DNA of 64,000 nt from Pontibacter roseus DSM 17521 (GTDB lineage: Bacteria; Bacteroidota; Bacteroidia; Cytophagales; Hymenobacteraceae): positions 856,849-920,848 of the forward strand of contig NZ_KB890761.1 of NCBI RefSeq assembly GCF_000373265.1, read 5' to 3'. Made by a program: the position numbers and the translations under genes. Shown one piece after another: positions 35,312 to 44,450 of this stretch. The notes under the pieces were generated by a model. The model saw only the letters and a list, made by a program, of their open reading frames with translations. It had not been told where the DNA came from and did no database searches. The stretch's first letter is position 1, and each line of letters starts with the position of its first letter.

Positions 35312-36697
35312 TTAGAACAGCTTCAAGTGTACGACCAGGAACCATACCAGCGTCAGGATAGGCAGCAGGAACGGTATGGAATAACGTACCACATACCCAA
35401 AGAAAGACGGCATCTTGATGCCGGCGCTTTCTGCAATCGCCTTCACCATGAAGTTCGGGCCGTTGCCTATGTAAGTGAAAGCACCGAACAGTACCGACGC
35501 CAGTGAGATAGCCTCTAATTGCACCAATGTTTCAGGATTGAGTGTGCCCAAAGCATAATTCTTTACATCAGCCGGAATATTCTGGGCCAGGTCATACTTG
35601 GCCATACCCAATGAAAGGAAGTTGGCATACGTAGGGGCATTGTCCAGGAAGCCTGAGAGAGAACCAGTAGCCCAGTACAGGAAGTTCGGGGTGATGTACT
35701 GCGAGTACTGTGGCGAAGAGGCAATCTCGGCGGAGAGCTGCAGGGCGGGCATCATGGTGAAGAAGATACCGAAGAACAGGAACACCACCTCCAGAATGGG
35801 GTGGAAGTTGAACTGATTGCCTGCCAGGGCAGACTTGCTGGAGTAGCGGTAGCACAGGAAAGCGGCAGTCAGCTGAATCACCTCACGCAGGAAAGAGATT
35901 TTGGCACCGTCATAGGCGATGTGGGGCAAGCCTTCTATCACGTTCGGGTCCAGGAACACAGCGCCGATGATGACAGCGAGCCAGAACAGGTTGCGCTTGC
36001 CGGTGAAGTGGAATTCAATCTTCTCTTCGTTCTTGGCTACCACCTCCGGACGAGGCGTATAGTCGGTGATTTTGTTCCGACGGTCTACAAAGAAGAACAT
36101 CAGGCAAAGCAGTGCAATGGAGATAAACCAGGGAGAAAGGAGGTGCTGCAGTGTCCAGAAGAACGGTACACCCTTGATAAAGCCGATGAAGAGCGGTGGG
36201 TCACCAAGTGGCGTTAGCAGACCACCCGCGTTACTTACAATAAAGATGAAGAAGACAATTTGATATGGCTTTATGCGGTGTACGTTCAGTCGGATGAACG
36301 GGCGGATGAGCAGGAGCGAAGCGCCGGTGGTACCGATGAAGTTGGCCAGCACCGCGCCTACGGCAACCAAGGCCACGTTCATGGCCGGCGTGGCATTCGC
36401 GTTCACATTCAGGTAAATGCCACCTGCCGCTATATACAGGGAGCTAAGTAAGGCTGCAAACGTGATGTATTCCGACAGCGTGTGAACCGGCATGTGGGTA
36501 TCGCCCAAGATAAAAAGATAATAGGCTAGCACGGTCAGGCCAAGTACCACGGCTACTGTTTTATAGTTATGCTCCCAAAAGTGACCAAAGAAAATTGGTC
36601 CGGCAGCTATCATACCTATCAGGACAAGAAAAGGTATGATGAGAAAAGAGGGTAAGGCTTGCTGGGCCTGGGCCAACAGGATAAAATTGTTCAGCAT
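35312..36697 (-). CDS. nhaD: NhaD-type Na+/H+ antiporter
   Basis: A 461-residue inner-membrane antiporter with about 12 helices, ion-transporter superfamily. Conserved segments include NFIGTTGASLLLIRPFIRLN, SNAGGLLTPLGDPPLFIGFIKGVPFFWTL, SLSGFLDNAPTYANFL and FTYIGNGPNFMVKAIAE, all typical of NhaD and related carriers. It exports Na+ or Li+ in exchange for protons, which fits the other sodium-coupled transporters in the window (AGCS, NSS). A short hydrophobic N-terminus precedes the first helix. No CTATACC word. A nine-T run lies in the upstream region (around 36732). Confidence 0.93.
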   Translation of the reverse strand: MLNNFILLAQAQQALPSFLIIPFLVLIGMIAAGPIFFGHFWEHNYKTVAVVLGLTVLAYYLFILGDTHMPVHTLSEYITFAALLSSLYIAAGGIYLNVNANATPAMNVALVAVGAVLANFIGTTGASLLLIRPFIRLNVHRIKPYQIVFFIFIVSNAGGLLTPLGDPPLFIGFIKGVPFFWTLQHLLSPWFISIALLCLMFFFVDRRNKITDYTPRPEVVAKNEEKIEFHFTGKRNLFWLAVIIGAVFLDPNVIEGLPHIAYDGAKISFLREVIQLTAAFLCYRYSSKSALAGNQFNFHPILEVVFLFFGIFFTMMPALQLSAEIASSPQYSQYITPNFLYWATGSLSGFLDNAPTYANFLSLGMAKYDLAQNIPADVKNYALGTLNPETLVQLEAISLASVLFGAFTYIGNGPNFMVKAIAESAGIKMPSFFGYVVRYSIPFLLPILTLVWFLVVHLKLF

Positions 36698-36750
36698 GGT
36701 GTGGGGTTAGTGCGGTGTCTGTGAGGTTTAGTTTTTTTTTGCTTGCAGCA

Positions 36751-36758
36751 CAAAGATA
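36751..36758 (-). promoter_or_regulatory. Putative -7 promoter box of nhaD
   Basis: Minus-strand TATCTTTG, 54 bases upstream of the nhaD ATG. The nine-base A run (minus strand) lies between it and the gene. No clear -33. Confidence 0.4.
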
Positions 36759-36865
36759 CAATTTCTGACCAAAATTGCTAGGGTGAGCAGGCCTAGACAA
36801 GGCATTTAATGTACGTACATGGAGCAGCAGCAGCAGGTACCCGTGCACATGTCGTGAATATTGAC

Positions 36866-36873
36866 TAATTTTG
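36866..36873 (+). promoter_or_regulatory. Putative -7 promoter box of the Nfu gene
   Basis: TAATTTTG matches the consensus and lies 48 bases before the ATG at 36921. No -33 TTG at the usual spacing. Confidence 0.4.
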
Positions 36874-36920
36874 GAAACTTTAAGGCGAGAGCTTGAGTTT
36901 TAATTCTAAACAGCTATTCC

Positions 36921-37535
36921 ATGTTACAAAATAAAGAGAAAACAGTCTCCGTATACGCTGAGGCTAACCCGAACCCAGAGTCCATGAAGTTCGTGATGAA
37001 CGTGTCTATGCTGCCTGACGGCCAGAGCGTTGACTATCCGACCCTGGAGAGTGCCATGGAGTCTCCACTGGCGCAGGAGCTTTTCAACTTCGATTATGTT
37101 TCACGTGTGTTCATCGCCAGCAATTTCGTGACGGTGACCAAAGGCACAAACCAGGATTGGGTGAAGCTAATCCCAGAGTTGCGCACTTTCCTGAAGTCTT
37201 ACGTAGAGGCCGGTGGCCCCATTTTCAACGAGGGCTTTGTGGCCAACAAGCCAGCCTCAGGCGCTCACGCGCAAGGCGAAGGTTCTGAAGAAGACGCTAC
37301 CATCTCCAAGAAAGTGATTGACTTGCTTGACAACTACGTGCGTCCGGCTGTAGAGCAGGATGGTGGTAACATCACATTCAAGTCTTACAAGGATGGCGTT
37401 GTGACGGTACACCTGCAGGGTTCCTGCAGCGGCTGCCCTTCAGCCACCGTTACCCTGAAGGCCGGCATCGAGAACCTGCTCAAGCGCATGGTGCCAGAAG
37501 TAACTGAAGTAGTGGCAGACGGCGTGACCATCTAA
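36921..37535 (+). CDS. Nfu/NifU-family iron-sulfur cluster scaffold
   Basis: A 204-residue Fe-S carrier. The N-terminal half is an Nfu_N domain (EANPNPESMKFVMNVSML...LFNFDYVSRVFIASNFVTVTKG). The C-terminal half is the NifU-like domain with CSGCPSA (CxxC, about residues 170-176) that binds and hands on a [4Fe-4S] cluster. This two-domain layout matches the eukaryotic NFU1 and many Bacteroidota proteins. It is monocistronic and ends at a strong terminator. No CTATACC word. Likely clients, such as QueG nearby, are a guess only. Confidence 0.95.
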   Translation: MLQNKEKTVSVYAEANPNPESMKFVMNVSMLPDGQSVDYPTLESAMESPLAQELFNFDYVSRVFIASNFVTVTKGTNQDWVKLIPELRTFLKSYVEAGGPIFNEGFVANKPASGAHAQGEGSEEDATISKKVIDLLDNYVRPAVEQDGGNITFKSYKDGVVTVHLQGSCSGCPSATVTLKAGIENLLKRMVPEVTEVVADGVTI

Positions 37536-37553
37536 AGTATACGCAGCAGATAC

Positions 37554-37593
37554 AACAAAAAAGCCAACCCTAAACAGGGCTGGCTTTTTTGTT
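37554..37593. terminator. Terminator after the Nfu gene
   Basis: Eighteen-base arms (AAAAAAGCCAACCCT with AGGGCTGGCTTTTTT, extended by AAC/GTT, one mismatch) and a four-base loop. It can serve both the Nfu gene (+) and secDF (-). Confidence 0.88.
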
Positions 37594-37648
37594 GTTATAC
37601 CTTGAGAAGAGAGCACCCGGACCGGTCAACTGGCCCGGGTGATTCTTT

Positions 37649-40600
37649 TTAGGCTTTCTGGGTCTGTGCTACAGGCTTGGCCGGAGCAGGCGTATGCTCT
37701 GGCTTCTTCTTCATAGTGTCTACCACGATTGGCGCAGCGATGAACAACGAAGAGTACACACCGAATAGGATACCAATCATCATGGCAAGGGAGAAGCCTC
37801 TCAGAATCTCGCCGCCGAAGATGAAGAGCACTAACACCACCATAAACACGGTGAAGGAAGTGATAATGGTACGGCTGAAGGTGTTTATCAGCGCCGGGTT
37901 GATGATTTCGCTCACATGCGAGCGTGGGTTGTCGTTCAGGTACTCCCGCACACGGTCAAAGATTACCACAGTATCGTTGATGGAGAAACCAACAATGGTC
38001 AGTACCGCCGCTATGAATATCTGGTCCATCTCATAAGAGATGCCAAACAGGTCCAGTATGGCGAAGATGGCGATAATCATGAGGGCATCATGGAGCAAGG
38101 CCACTACACCTCCCAAGCTGAACTGCCAGTTGCTGAAGCGGAACATCACGTAGATGAAGATACCCGCCAGTGCCAATATCAAAGATATCACGGCTGTCTT
38201 CTGGATGTCATCGGCCATTGTGGCACCTACCTTAGATGAGCTCAGAACCTCAGGGTTGAGGTCTTTGTATTCTTCTAAGCCCTGCAGCAAGGCGCTCCTC
38301 ACCTGATCATCCGCTGTCGTGCTCTCGTCATCCGCCAGGTAGCTGGTGATTACTTTCAGTCGGTTAGAGGCGCCAAAGGTTTTCACTTCAGTGCCTTCTT
38401 CCTCAAAGTTATCAAGCAAAGCTCCACGCACGTCAGAGGCAGGAACGGCGTCATCAAACTGCACCACGTAAGAACGGCCGCCCCTGAAGTCTATGCCCAG
38501 GTTCGGTCCTTTAATAGCCATGGCTACAATACCAAAGATGATGATGCTTAACGAGAAGGCATAGGCAGGCTTCTTCCATTTCATTACATCGAATTTCACG
38601 TCAGCGAAAAGTCTATCAGTGAAAGAACTGGAGAAGGACAGTTTGCCAGCTTTCTTGAAACTACGCTCTACCAACAGCCTGGAAATGAAGACTGAGGTGA
38701 AGAATGAAGTCACGATACCAAGCATCATAGTGATGGCGAACCCTTTCACCGGACCTGATCCGAAGAAGTAGAGGATGAAACCAGCCAGGAAAGTCGTAGC
38801 GTTGGCATCCAGAATCGTCAGGAACGCCTTGTCATAGCCTTTGTTGATGACATCGCGCAGGTTCAGGCCTTTGGCAGCCTCTTCGCGCATACGCTCAAAT
38901 ATCAGTACGTTCGCATCCACAGCCATACCCAGTGTAAGCACGATACCGGCGATACCAGGCAGTGTAAGGGCTGCGTTGAACTGAGCCAGAATGCCCAGGA
39001 TGAAGAACACGTTGAAAACAAGGGCCAAGTCGGCGATGAAGCCGCCTTTTCTGTAGTAGGCAATCATGAACAACACCACTACCAGCAAACCAGCCAGCGT
39101 TGACAACAGGCCTTGGTTAATAGCTTCCTGACCAAGTGAAGGACCTACGATGGCTTCTTCCACGATACGGGTAGGAGCTGGCATTTTACCGGCCTTCAGG
39201 ATGTTGGCCAAGTCTTTTGCTTCTTCAATCTCAAAGTTTCCTGTGATAGAAGAGTTACCGCCTGTGATTTCACCCTGCACCACTGGGGCTGAGTATACAT
39301 AGTTGTCCAGCACGATGGCAACCTGACGGCCTACGTTGTCGCCTGTCAGTTTAGCCCAGCGCTTCGCACCGGCGGGTGTCATGGTCATGTTGATTTCAGG
39401 GCGACCATTCTGGTCGAAGTCCTGGCGGGCGTCATTCACGGCTTCGCCGGTCATAGGCGCTTTGCCGTCACGGCCTTTCTTGATGGCATACAGCTCAACA
39501 AACTCCTGGCGGTTGTCGCCTACCAGTGGCTTCACACCCCACAGGAACTTCATGTTTGGAGGGAAAATGGCGCGAACGTCAGGTCTTGCGAAGATGTCGT
39601 TGATTCTGGCGGTGTCACGCACATTGGCACCGATACCACCAGGCATCTGCGTGAACAGACGGGATAGTACGCTATTCTGAGCCATGGCTAGGGAATCCAA
39701 TCCGGCTGCAGAGTCGGTCTTTGGTTGGTCAGCGGATGCAATAGCGCCAGAGTCAGTAGGAGTGGCGGCAGCCTGTGCCAGTACGTCGTCAGCGGCGGCA
39801 TCCTGCACAGTGGTCTGAGCAGAAGAATCGGTCAGGCTTTTTTGAGTGGAAGCGGTGCCCAGGTTCAGGTTACCTGCTTTCTCCTGCTTGGTCAGGTGGT
39901 CGTCCAGTTGAGTGAAATATGGGGAGAACTCCTGAGGAGTCCAAACCTCCCAGAACTCCAGGTTCGCCATACCTTGCAGCAACTTGCGTACGCGGTCTGG
40001 GTTGTCTATACCTGGCAACTCAATCTGGATACGGCCGCTGCCTTTCAGGCGCTGGATGTTCGGCTGGTTCACGCCGAATTTGTCAACACGCGTACGCAGG
40101 ATGTTGAAAGAGCGTTCAATGGCGTCCTCTACTTCCTGGTCAATCACTTTGATGACATCGGCGTTGCTGGATTCGTAGCTGATTTTGCCACGGTTGGCGT
40201 TGTTGGAGAAGATGCGGCTCAGGCGTCCGTCTGGCTCCACCTCGCGGTAAGCCTCGGCAAACAGCGTAGTGAACTTCTCCTGGCTGTTCTTCTGCATTTC
40301 CTGCGCGCGGGCAATCGCTTTCAGGAAGTTAGGGTCTTTGCTGTTGCCAGAAAGCGACTTCACGATTTCAACCGGAGAAACCTCCAGTACCACGTGCATA
40401 CCACCACGAAGGTCAAGGCCAAGGCCCAGTTCGTTTTCTTTTACCTCCTGATAGGTATACTCAGCACCCAGGAAGTTGTACACTGGCTCTTTCCATACAG
40501 AGTCCAGGTAAGACTGCTTTTTGGCGTGGTCCACGTTGCCTTGTGCATCAGTGGCATACGCTTCGGCGTCTTTCTGCACACTGCTGGCGACAAACGAGAA

Positions 40601-40669
40601 CGACAGATAGTAGAGGCAGAGCGCCGATACTATCACGGTCATAATGATTATGAAATTCTTGTTCCGCAT
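37649..40669 (-). CDS. secDF: Fused protein-export membrane protein SecDF
   Basis: A 1006-residue fusion of SecD and SecF, the proton-driven accessory of the Sec translocon. Start chosen at 40669 (MRNKNFIIIMTVIVSALCLYYL), the first helix; the frame extends to 40750 without need. SecD part: GLGLDLRGGMHVVLEVSP, a large periplasmic region with an Ala/Gln/Thr-rich insert (SSAQTTVQDAAADDVLAQAAATPTDSGA, split here for length, about residues 290-340), then ALTLPGIAGIVLTLGMAVDANVLIFERMREE. SecF part: GIDFRGGRSYVVQF and GFSINDTVVIFDRVREYL. Twelve helices expected. SecDF fusions are the rule in Bacteroidota. Only one CTATACC word in 3 kb. Confidence 0.97.
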   Translation of the reverse strand: MRNKNFIIIMTVIVSALCLYYLSFSFVASSVQKDAEAYATDAQGNVDHAKKQSYLDSVWKEPVYNFLGAEYTYQEVKENELGLGLDLRGGMHVVLEVSPVEIVKSLSGNSKDPNFLKAIARAQEMQKNSQEKFTTLFAEAYREVEPDGRLSRIFSNNANRGKISYESSNADVIKVIDQEVEDAIERSFNILRTRVDKFGVNQPNIQRLKGSGRIQIELPGIDNPDRVRKLLQGMANLEFWEVWTPQEFSPYFTQLDDHLTKQEKAGNLNLGTASTQKSLTDSSAQTTVQDAAADDVLAQAAATPTDSGAIASADQPKTDSAAGLDSLAMAQNSVLSRLFTQMPGGIGANVRDTARINDIFARPDVRAIFPPNMKFLWGVKPLVGDNRQEFVELYAIKKGRDGKAPMTGEAVNDARQDFDQNGRPEINMTMTPAGAKRWAKLTGDNVGRQVAIVLDNYVYSAPVVQGEITGGNSSITGNFEIEEAKDLANILKAGKMPAPTRIVEEAIVGPSLGQEAINQGLLSTLAGLLVVVLFMIAYYRKGGFIADLALVFNVFFILGILAQFNAALTLPGIAGIVLTLGMAVDANVLIFERMREEAAKGLNLRDVINKGYDKAFLTILDANATTFLAGFILYFFGSGPVKGFAITMMLGIVTSFFTSVFISRLLVERSFKKAGKLSFSSSFTDRLFADVKFDVMKWKKPAYAFSLSIIIFGIVAMAIKGPNLGIDFRGGRSYVVQFDDAVPASDVRGALLDNFEEEGTEVKTFGASNRLKVITSYLADDESTTADDQVRSALLQGLEEYKDLNPEVLSSSKVGATMADDIQKTAVISLILALAGIFIYVMFRFSNWQFSLGGVVALLHDALMIIAIFAILDLFGISYEMDQIFIAAVLTIVGFSINDTVVIFDRVREYLNDNPRSHVSEIINPALINTFSRTIITSFTVFMVVLVLFIFGGEILRGFSLAMMIGILFGVYSSLFIAAPIVVDTMKKKPEHTPAPAKPVAQTQKA

Positions 40670-40841
40670 GGGTTGGATGATAATAAAAATATAGTTGAAT
40701 GAATTTGTAATACAGGCACAAGGCAGCGGGGTGTCTGATAGATAAACCACAAAACGCTGCGTTACCGTTCCGCTATACCTTTAAATTGAGGCAGGCGCAA
40801 CGGTCCAGGGCCCGGAGAGGGTCCTGTGGGAAAAGAAAAGC

Positions 40842-41213
40842 CTAAGGGGCGTTGGGTTGAATGGAGATAGGGAAGAAGCGGGCCACGAAGCCGGCTCCAG
40901 GAGCGCGGGCCGCATAGGCAGGCAACGCTTCGTCAGAAGGTATAGCAAAGGCAGGTATAGGGCTTGGCTCCAGCGCGTCCTGCTCCAGGTTGAGCACGAC
41001 AAAGGAAGTAGTGCCCTCCAGCGATACCTTCTGCTTGATAACAGTTTTCTCCTCCGGTGTAGTCGCCAGCTGGGTGGCACTTTGTGCAGGCGAGCCTGGC
41101 GCAGTATGGGCATACGCCACCACTTCCTGGCCATTGAGCATAAGCGCCCAAAGCAGGGTAACGGTCATCAGGAGATGCCGGAAGTAGTGTTGTATGGTAG
41201 ATGCGTTTGGCAT
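40842..41213 (-). CDS. Exported hypothetical protein, 123 residues
   Basis: An N-terminal signal-like segment (HLLMTVTLLWALMLNGQEVVAYA) is followed by a Ser/Thr/Pro/Ala-rich region and a short hydrophobic C-terminus (GFVARFFPISIQPNAP). No family recognised. It lies between secDF and ktrA on the same strand, with a -7 box about nine bases before its ATG. Two sense-strand CTATACC words fall in its central part. A competing out-of-frame ORF covers part of the same bases; I prefer this frame because of the signal peptide and promoter. Confidence 0.55.
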   Translation of the reverse strand: MPNASTIQHYFRHLLMTVTLLWALMLNGQEVVAYAHTAPGSPAQSATQLATTPEEKTVIKQKVSLEGTTSFVVLNLEQDALEPSPIPAFAIPSDEALPAYAARAPGAGFVARFFPISIQPNAP

Positions 41214-41221
41214 ATAGAAAG

Positions 41222-41229
41222 CAAATGTA
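41222..41229 (-). promoter_or_regulatory. Putative -7 box close to the start of the exported hypothetical
   Basis: Minus-strand TACATTTG, ending nine bases from the ATG at 41213, implying a very short leader. No convincing -33. Confidence 0.4.
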
Positions 41230-41256
41230 ACGGCTTTCGCCGAAAAATAAAATCCT

Positions 41257-41949
41257 CTAGCGGTTTATATCAATAAAACGCTTGATGTCGTGCTTTTTGC
41301 CTATAAGGATCAGGATATCAGAAGGGTAGATGATGGTGTCTGCCTTGGGTACGCCGATGATGTGCTCCACCTGTGTCGGTTTGCCGTCCTGTATCTCCTC
41401 AAAAAAGCGCTTAATGGTAATCATGTTGAGGTTGTACTTCTCGCGGAGCGATATCTTGGCCAGGCTCTTGTTGGCGATGCCACGCGGGGTGTTAATCTCC
41501 ACAATCTCGTAGTTGTCGGGCAATGGCAGGAAGGTGCGTATGCTGGGCTGCAGCAGGCGTTCGGCTACAGTTTTGCCTACTTCCCCTTCTGGCGACAGGA
41601 TTTCCTGCACGCCCATTTTCTCCAGAATGCGGCGCTGCTGCTTGTTGGCGGCACGTGTGATGATTCGCTTGATGTTGAGCTCCTGCAGGTTGGCCGTCGT
41701 GATGAGCAGGGCCTCGAAGTCCTCACCGATGGACACGATGGCCGCGTCCATGTCCTGCACGTTCTGCGCCTCCAGTGCCCGGATATCGGTCGCATCCAGG
41801 GCCACGGCGTAGGCCACCTCGTCCTTTATGTCCTCTACGTGGTCCTCATTGTTGTCGATGGCGAGCACCTCTGCGCCGCGTTCTGCGAGCGTGCGTGCGA
41901 TGGAGTTGCCGAATCTTCCCAGGCCAATCACTGCGAACTTGTGCCTCAT
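41257..41949 (-). CDS. ktrA: TrkA/KtrA-family potassium channel regulatory subunit
   Basis: A 230-residue cytoplasmic regulator of a Trk/Ktr potassium transporter. The RCK_N Rossmann domain opens with FAVIGLGRFGNSIARTLAERG and has AIDNNEDHVEDI at the second strand; the RCK_C domain covers about 140-230 (YEIVEINTPRGIANKSLAKISLREKYNLNMITIKR). It gates K+ uptake in response to nucleotides. The membrane subunit (KtrB/TrkH) is not in the window. Its ATG overlaps the udk stop by four bases (ATGA), so the two are coupled. Confidence 0.94.
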   Translation of the reverse strand: MRHKFAVIGLGRFGNSIARTLAERGAEVLAIDNNEDHVEDIKDEVAYAVALDATDIRALEAQNVQDMDAAIVSIGEDFEALLITTANLQELNIKRIITRAANKQQRRILEKMGVQEILSPEGEVGKTVAERLLQPSIRTFLPLPDNYEIVEINTPRGIANKSLAKISLREKYNLNMITIKRFFEEIQDGKPTQVEHIIGVPKADTIIYPSDILILIGKKHDIKRFIDINR

Positions 41950-42566
41950 TGCTTTATCTTGGAGTTTAGAAAAGTGGTCAGTACCTCCAGCCCGCGCTCA
42001 AAATTCTGGTTGTTCGGGATGATGATGTCTGCGTCGTTTTTGTAAGGCTTGATGTATTTCTCGTAAGTAGGTGCCACGTGGTGGGTATAGCGGTACAGCA
42101 CGTCGTCCAGGTCGTAGCCGCGCTCCACTTTGTCGCGCACGATACGGCGCTGCAGCTTGATGTACTCTTTGGCGTCGATGTATACCTTGAGGTCCAGCAG
42201 CTTGGCGATTTGCTCAAAGTAGAACACGAAGATGCCTTCCACCACCACGATAGGCGCTGGCTTGAACTCCAGCATTTTCGGCTCTACGTTGGGGTTGTTG
42301 AAGGTATACTCTTTGCGGTAGATGGTCTCGCCGCGGCTCAGCCGCAGGACGTCCTGTGCGTAGGCCTCATCGTCGATGCAGGAGGGAAGGTCAAAGTTGA
42401 CCACTCCGTTGTGGTCGCGGGACTGGTGTTCCCGGTCTTTGTAATAGTTGTCCTGGGAGACCAGGCAAATGTTTTCCGGCGCGAACGACGTGAGTAGTTT
42501 GTTCAAAAAAGTGGTTTTTCCTGAAGCGCTACCTCCTGTAATCCCTACGATAAATGGCTTTTGCAT
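41946..42566 (-). CDS. udk: Uridine kinase
   Basis: Phosphorylates uridine and cytidine in pyrimidine salvage. 206 residues; P-loop GGSASGKTTF near residue 11, then SQDNYYKDREHQSRDHNGVVNFDLPSCIDDEAYAQDV (the substrate region) and VEGIFVFYFEQI. Length and motifs match Udk/PRK family. The gene leads an operon with ktrA. A minus-strand TAATTTTG box (42589-42596) lies 23 bases upstream. Confidence 0.95.
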   Translation of the reverse strand: MQKPFIVGITGGSASGKTTFLNKLLTSFAPENICLVSQDNYYKDREHQSRDHNGVVNFDLPSCIDDEAYAQDVLRLSRGETIYRKEYTFNNPNVEPKMLEFKPAPIVVVEGIFVFYFEQIAKLLDLKVYIDAKEYIKLQRRIVRDKVERGYDLDDVLYRYTHHVAPTYEKYIKPYKNDADIIIPNNQNFERGLEVLTTFLNSKIKQ

Positions 42567-42588
42567 TGGAAGCTATGGTTTCAGGCTA

Positions 42589-42596
42589 CAAAATTA
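42589..42596 (-). promoter_or_regulatory. Putative -7 promoter box of the udk-ktrA operon
   Basis: Minus-strand TAATTTTG, 23 bases before the udk ATG, exact consensus match. No -33 at the usual distance. Confidence 0.45.
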
Positions 42597-42651
42597 GTCT
42601 TTTACGGCGTATGTGGCTAAATCCTGCCTGAATAATTTTACCTCCGAAACG

Positions 42652-43230
42652 TCAGCGCGCCCTCAAAAATTCCACGAGCCGGCGGATGGCCTCGCCCCGG
42701 TGGCTGATGGTGTTTTTATCCTCCGGGCTCATCTGCGCGAAGGTCCTGTCGTGGCCCTCCGGCACGAAAACCGGGTCATAGCCAAAGCCCTTGTCGCCTT
42801 GCCATGCGGTGGTGATGTGGCCGTTCACGATGCCCTCGAACTGATGCTCCTCGCCGTCCAGGTATAGCGTGATGGAAGTGCGGAAGCGGGCCCGGCGGTT
42901 TTCCTCGCCCTCCATGTTTTTAAGCAGATGGCGTATGTTGTCGGCGTCGCTGCGCTGCGGACCGGCGTAGCGGGCCGAGTACACACCCGGAGACCCGCAC
43001 AGGATGTCCACCTCCAGACCAGTGTCGTCGGCGAAGCAGTTCACCTTGTACTTGTCCCACACATACTGTGCCTTCTGGCGGGAGTTGCCTTCCAGTGTGT
43101 CCTGGTCCTCGGCCAGTTCCTCGTGGCAGCCGATTTCTTCCAGGGTGAGCAGCTTGTATTGGCCCTCCAGCATGCGGCTGACCTCGGCTACTTTGTTTTT
43201 GTTGTTGGTGGCGAAGCAGAGTTCTTTCAT
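42652..43230 (-). CDS. rdgB: XTP/dITP diphosphatase RdgB (HAM1)
   Basis: House-cleaning enzyme hydrolysing non-canonical purine triphosphates such as dITP and XTP. 192 residues. Signature blocks are FATNNKNKVAEVSRML at the N-terminus, FADDTGLEVDILCGSPGVYSARYAGPQ in the middle and KGFGYDPVFVPEGHDRTFAQMSPEDKNTISHRGEAI near the end. Complete and typical. Cotranscription with the 110-residue membrane gene upstream is possible, but 162 bases separate them. Confidence 0.97.
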   Translation of the reverse strand: MKELCFATNNKNKVAEVSRMLEGQYKLLTLEEIGCHEELAEDQDTLEGNSRQKAQYVWDKYKVNCFADDTGLEVDILCGSPGVYSARYAGPQRSDADNIRHLLKNMEGEENRRARFRTSITLYLDGEEHQFEGIVNGHITTAWQGDKGFGYDPVFVPEGHDRTFAQMSPEDKNTISHRGEAIRRLVEFLRAR

Positions 43231-43392
43231 GGTTTCTGAATCTTTTATGTAGGGCCCTACCCAAGGATTTCCAGGATGTAAGGATTCACAGTATTCCTAA
43301 GGATGGAAGAGGGTGTGAGGATTGGTGATGGAGTCTAAGCTGACTAGTACGGATTGCTGTGTGCCAGGATTTGCCAAGTGCTATCGTCAGGC

Positions 43393-43725
43393 CTAATCGG
43401 GCATGTCTGCGGCTTGTGAGCGCCGCTCTATTTTTTTCAGCTTGTTATACCTTTCGGTCTTCGAATACCACTCGAAAGCGAACAGACCAAACCCGAGGGC
43501 ACTGAAGATAATCAACCTGACCAGAAATGCGGAGGATGCATAGGAGTCTGTCAGTGTAGAGGCATCCCAAGCTTTGAGGTCATCCCATACCTTGAACAAG
43601 TGCGACAGGCCGCTCACCAGCATGCCCCAGAGCAATCCGCGCACCAGGATATAGTGCCACCGGCCCCGGGAGCTGGTGCTCTCCCACTTCTGGATGAACT
43701 TTGTCTCTTCCTTGTTCAGCTGCAT
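43393..43725 (-). CDS. Small two-helix membrane protein, 110 residues
   Basis: The N-terminus is charged and cytoplasmic-looking (MQLNKEETKFIQKWESTSSRGRWHY). Two hydrophobic helices follow (about 27-47, ILVRGLLWGMLVSGLSHLF, and 67-88, SAFLVRLIIFSALGFGLFAF), then a basic tail. No family recognised. Codon use is like the neighbours. It starts 51 bases after the phosphoribosyltransferase gene stop and may be read with it. Confidence 0.7.
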   Translation of the reverse strand: MQLNKEETKFIQKWESTSSRGRWHYILVRGLLWGMLVSGLSHLFKVWDDLKAWDASTLTDSYASSAFLVRLIIFSALGFGLFAFEWYSKTERYNKLKKIERRSQAADMPD

Positions 43726-43776
43726 GGCGTGGTGCTGATGGTTTATGCCTCTTTTACGAAAAACCTGAAAGCTATT

Positions 43777-44286
43777 TTAATGCAGGTATGCCGCCACCTC
43801 ATCCTCCTGCAGTACCACGTCCACGCGCTCGCGCAGGGTGGTGGCCAGCGAGTAGCCGGTGTAGGTGGAGGTGACCGGGAACAGGGTATGGTGGCGGTTC
43901 ACCAGGGTGGCAATCTCGATTTTCTTGGGGTTGTGCGGCAAGAAGGCGTTCAGGGTATAGGCGAGTGTCCTGCCTGTGTTCAGCACATCGTCTACGATGA
44001 CGATAACGGCGTTCTCCAGGCCCGTTCCCTCGGGGCTCAGCTCCACCGGTTTCTGCAGCGGCGCCGCTTTGTCCAGAGTGACCTGCAGCAGCGTTATCTG
44101 GATGGGCGCAATCTTTTCGAGCTCGGTGGCCAGCATGCCCGCCAAGGTATAGCCGTTGCGGTGTATGCCTGCCAACACCAGTGTCTGCTCCTCAAAGTTC
44201 TGCTCGTATACCTCGTAGGCCATGCGGATGACCTTCTGCTGTATCTGCTCTCTGTCCAGTATCAGGCTGTGCTGTGCGTGTGTCAT
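43777..44286 (-). CDS. PyrR-like phosphoribosyltransferase
   Basis: A 169-residue type I PRTase from the ATG at 44286. The PRPP-binding loop is VIVIVDDVLNTGRTLAYTL (about 100-118), and the N-terminal part TLVLAGIHRNGYTLAGMLATELEKI resembles PyrR/hypoxanthine PRTases. It may be a uracil or other base phosphoribosyltransferase, or a PyrR-type regulator; no pyrimidine operon or attenuator is nearby to decide. A -7 box at 44311-44318 puts the transcript start past the alternative start at 44313, so 44286 is chosen. Two sense-strand CTATACC words. Confidence 0.88.
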   Translation of the reverse strand: MTHAQHSLILDREQIQQKVIRMAYEVYEQNFEEQTLVLAGIHRNGYTLAGMLATELEKIAPIQITLLQVTLDKAAPLQKPVELSPEGTGLENAVIVIVDDVLNTGRTLAYTLNAFLPHNPKKIEIATLVNRHHTLFPVTSTYTGYSLATTLRERVDVVLQEDEVAAYLH

Positions 44287-44310
44287 GGATTGGGGGTATG
44301 GTGACTGGAA

Positions 44311-44318
44311 CAAATTTA
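44311..44318 (-). promoter_or_regulatory. Putative -7 promoter box of the phosphoribosyltransferase gene
   Basis: Minus-strand TAAATTTG, 25 bases upstream of the ATG at 44286. Exact consensus; no -33 TTG at 19-21 bases. Confidence 0.5.
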
Positions 44319-44401
44319 TAGAATAATCTCTAGCAACGGCAGTATCAGGCGAATGAGTAAAATAATTTGGTTAATAGCGTTTTAATTTCAAAAATACCTG
44401 T

Positions 44402-44409
44402 TAAATTTG
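44402..44409 (+). promoter_or_regulatory. Putative -7 promoter box of the L31 gene
   Basis: TAAATTTG, 41 bases upstream of the ATG, as expected for a ribosomal protein gene. No clear -33. Confidence 0.5.
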
Positions 44410-44450
44410 CAGTCCGATTCAGAAATTAAGGTTAATAAACGTTTATAATA

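Noticed and set aside
36731..36740. Nine-T run upstream of nhaD as a phase-variable tract
   Set aside because: It is outside the coding sequence and single; no other homopolymer tracts suggest phase variation here.
40781..41134. Alternative 117-codon minus-strand ORF overlapping the exported hypothetical
   Set aside because: Arg/Ser/Leu-rich shadow composition; the chosen frame has a signal peptide and a -7 box.
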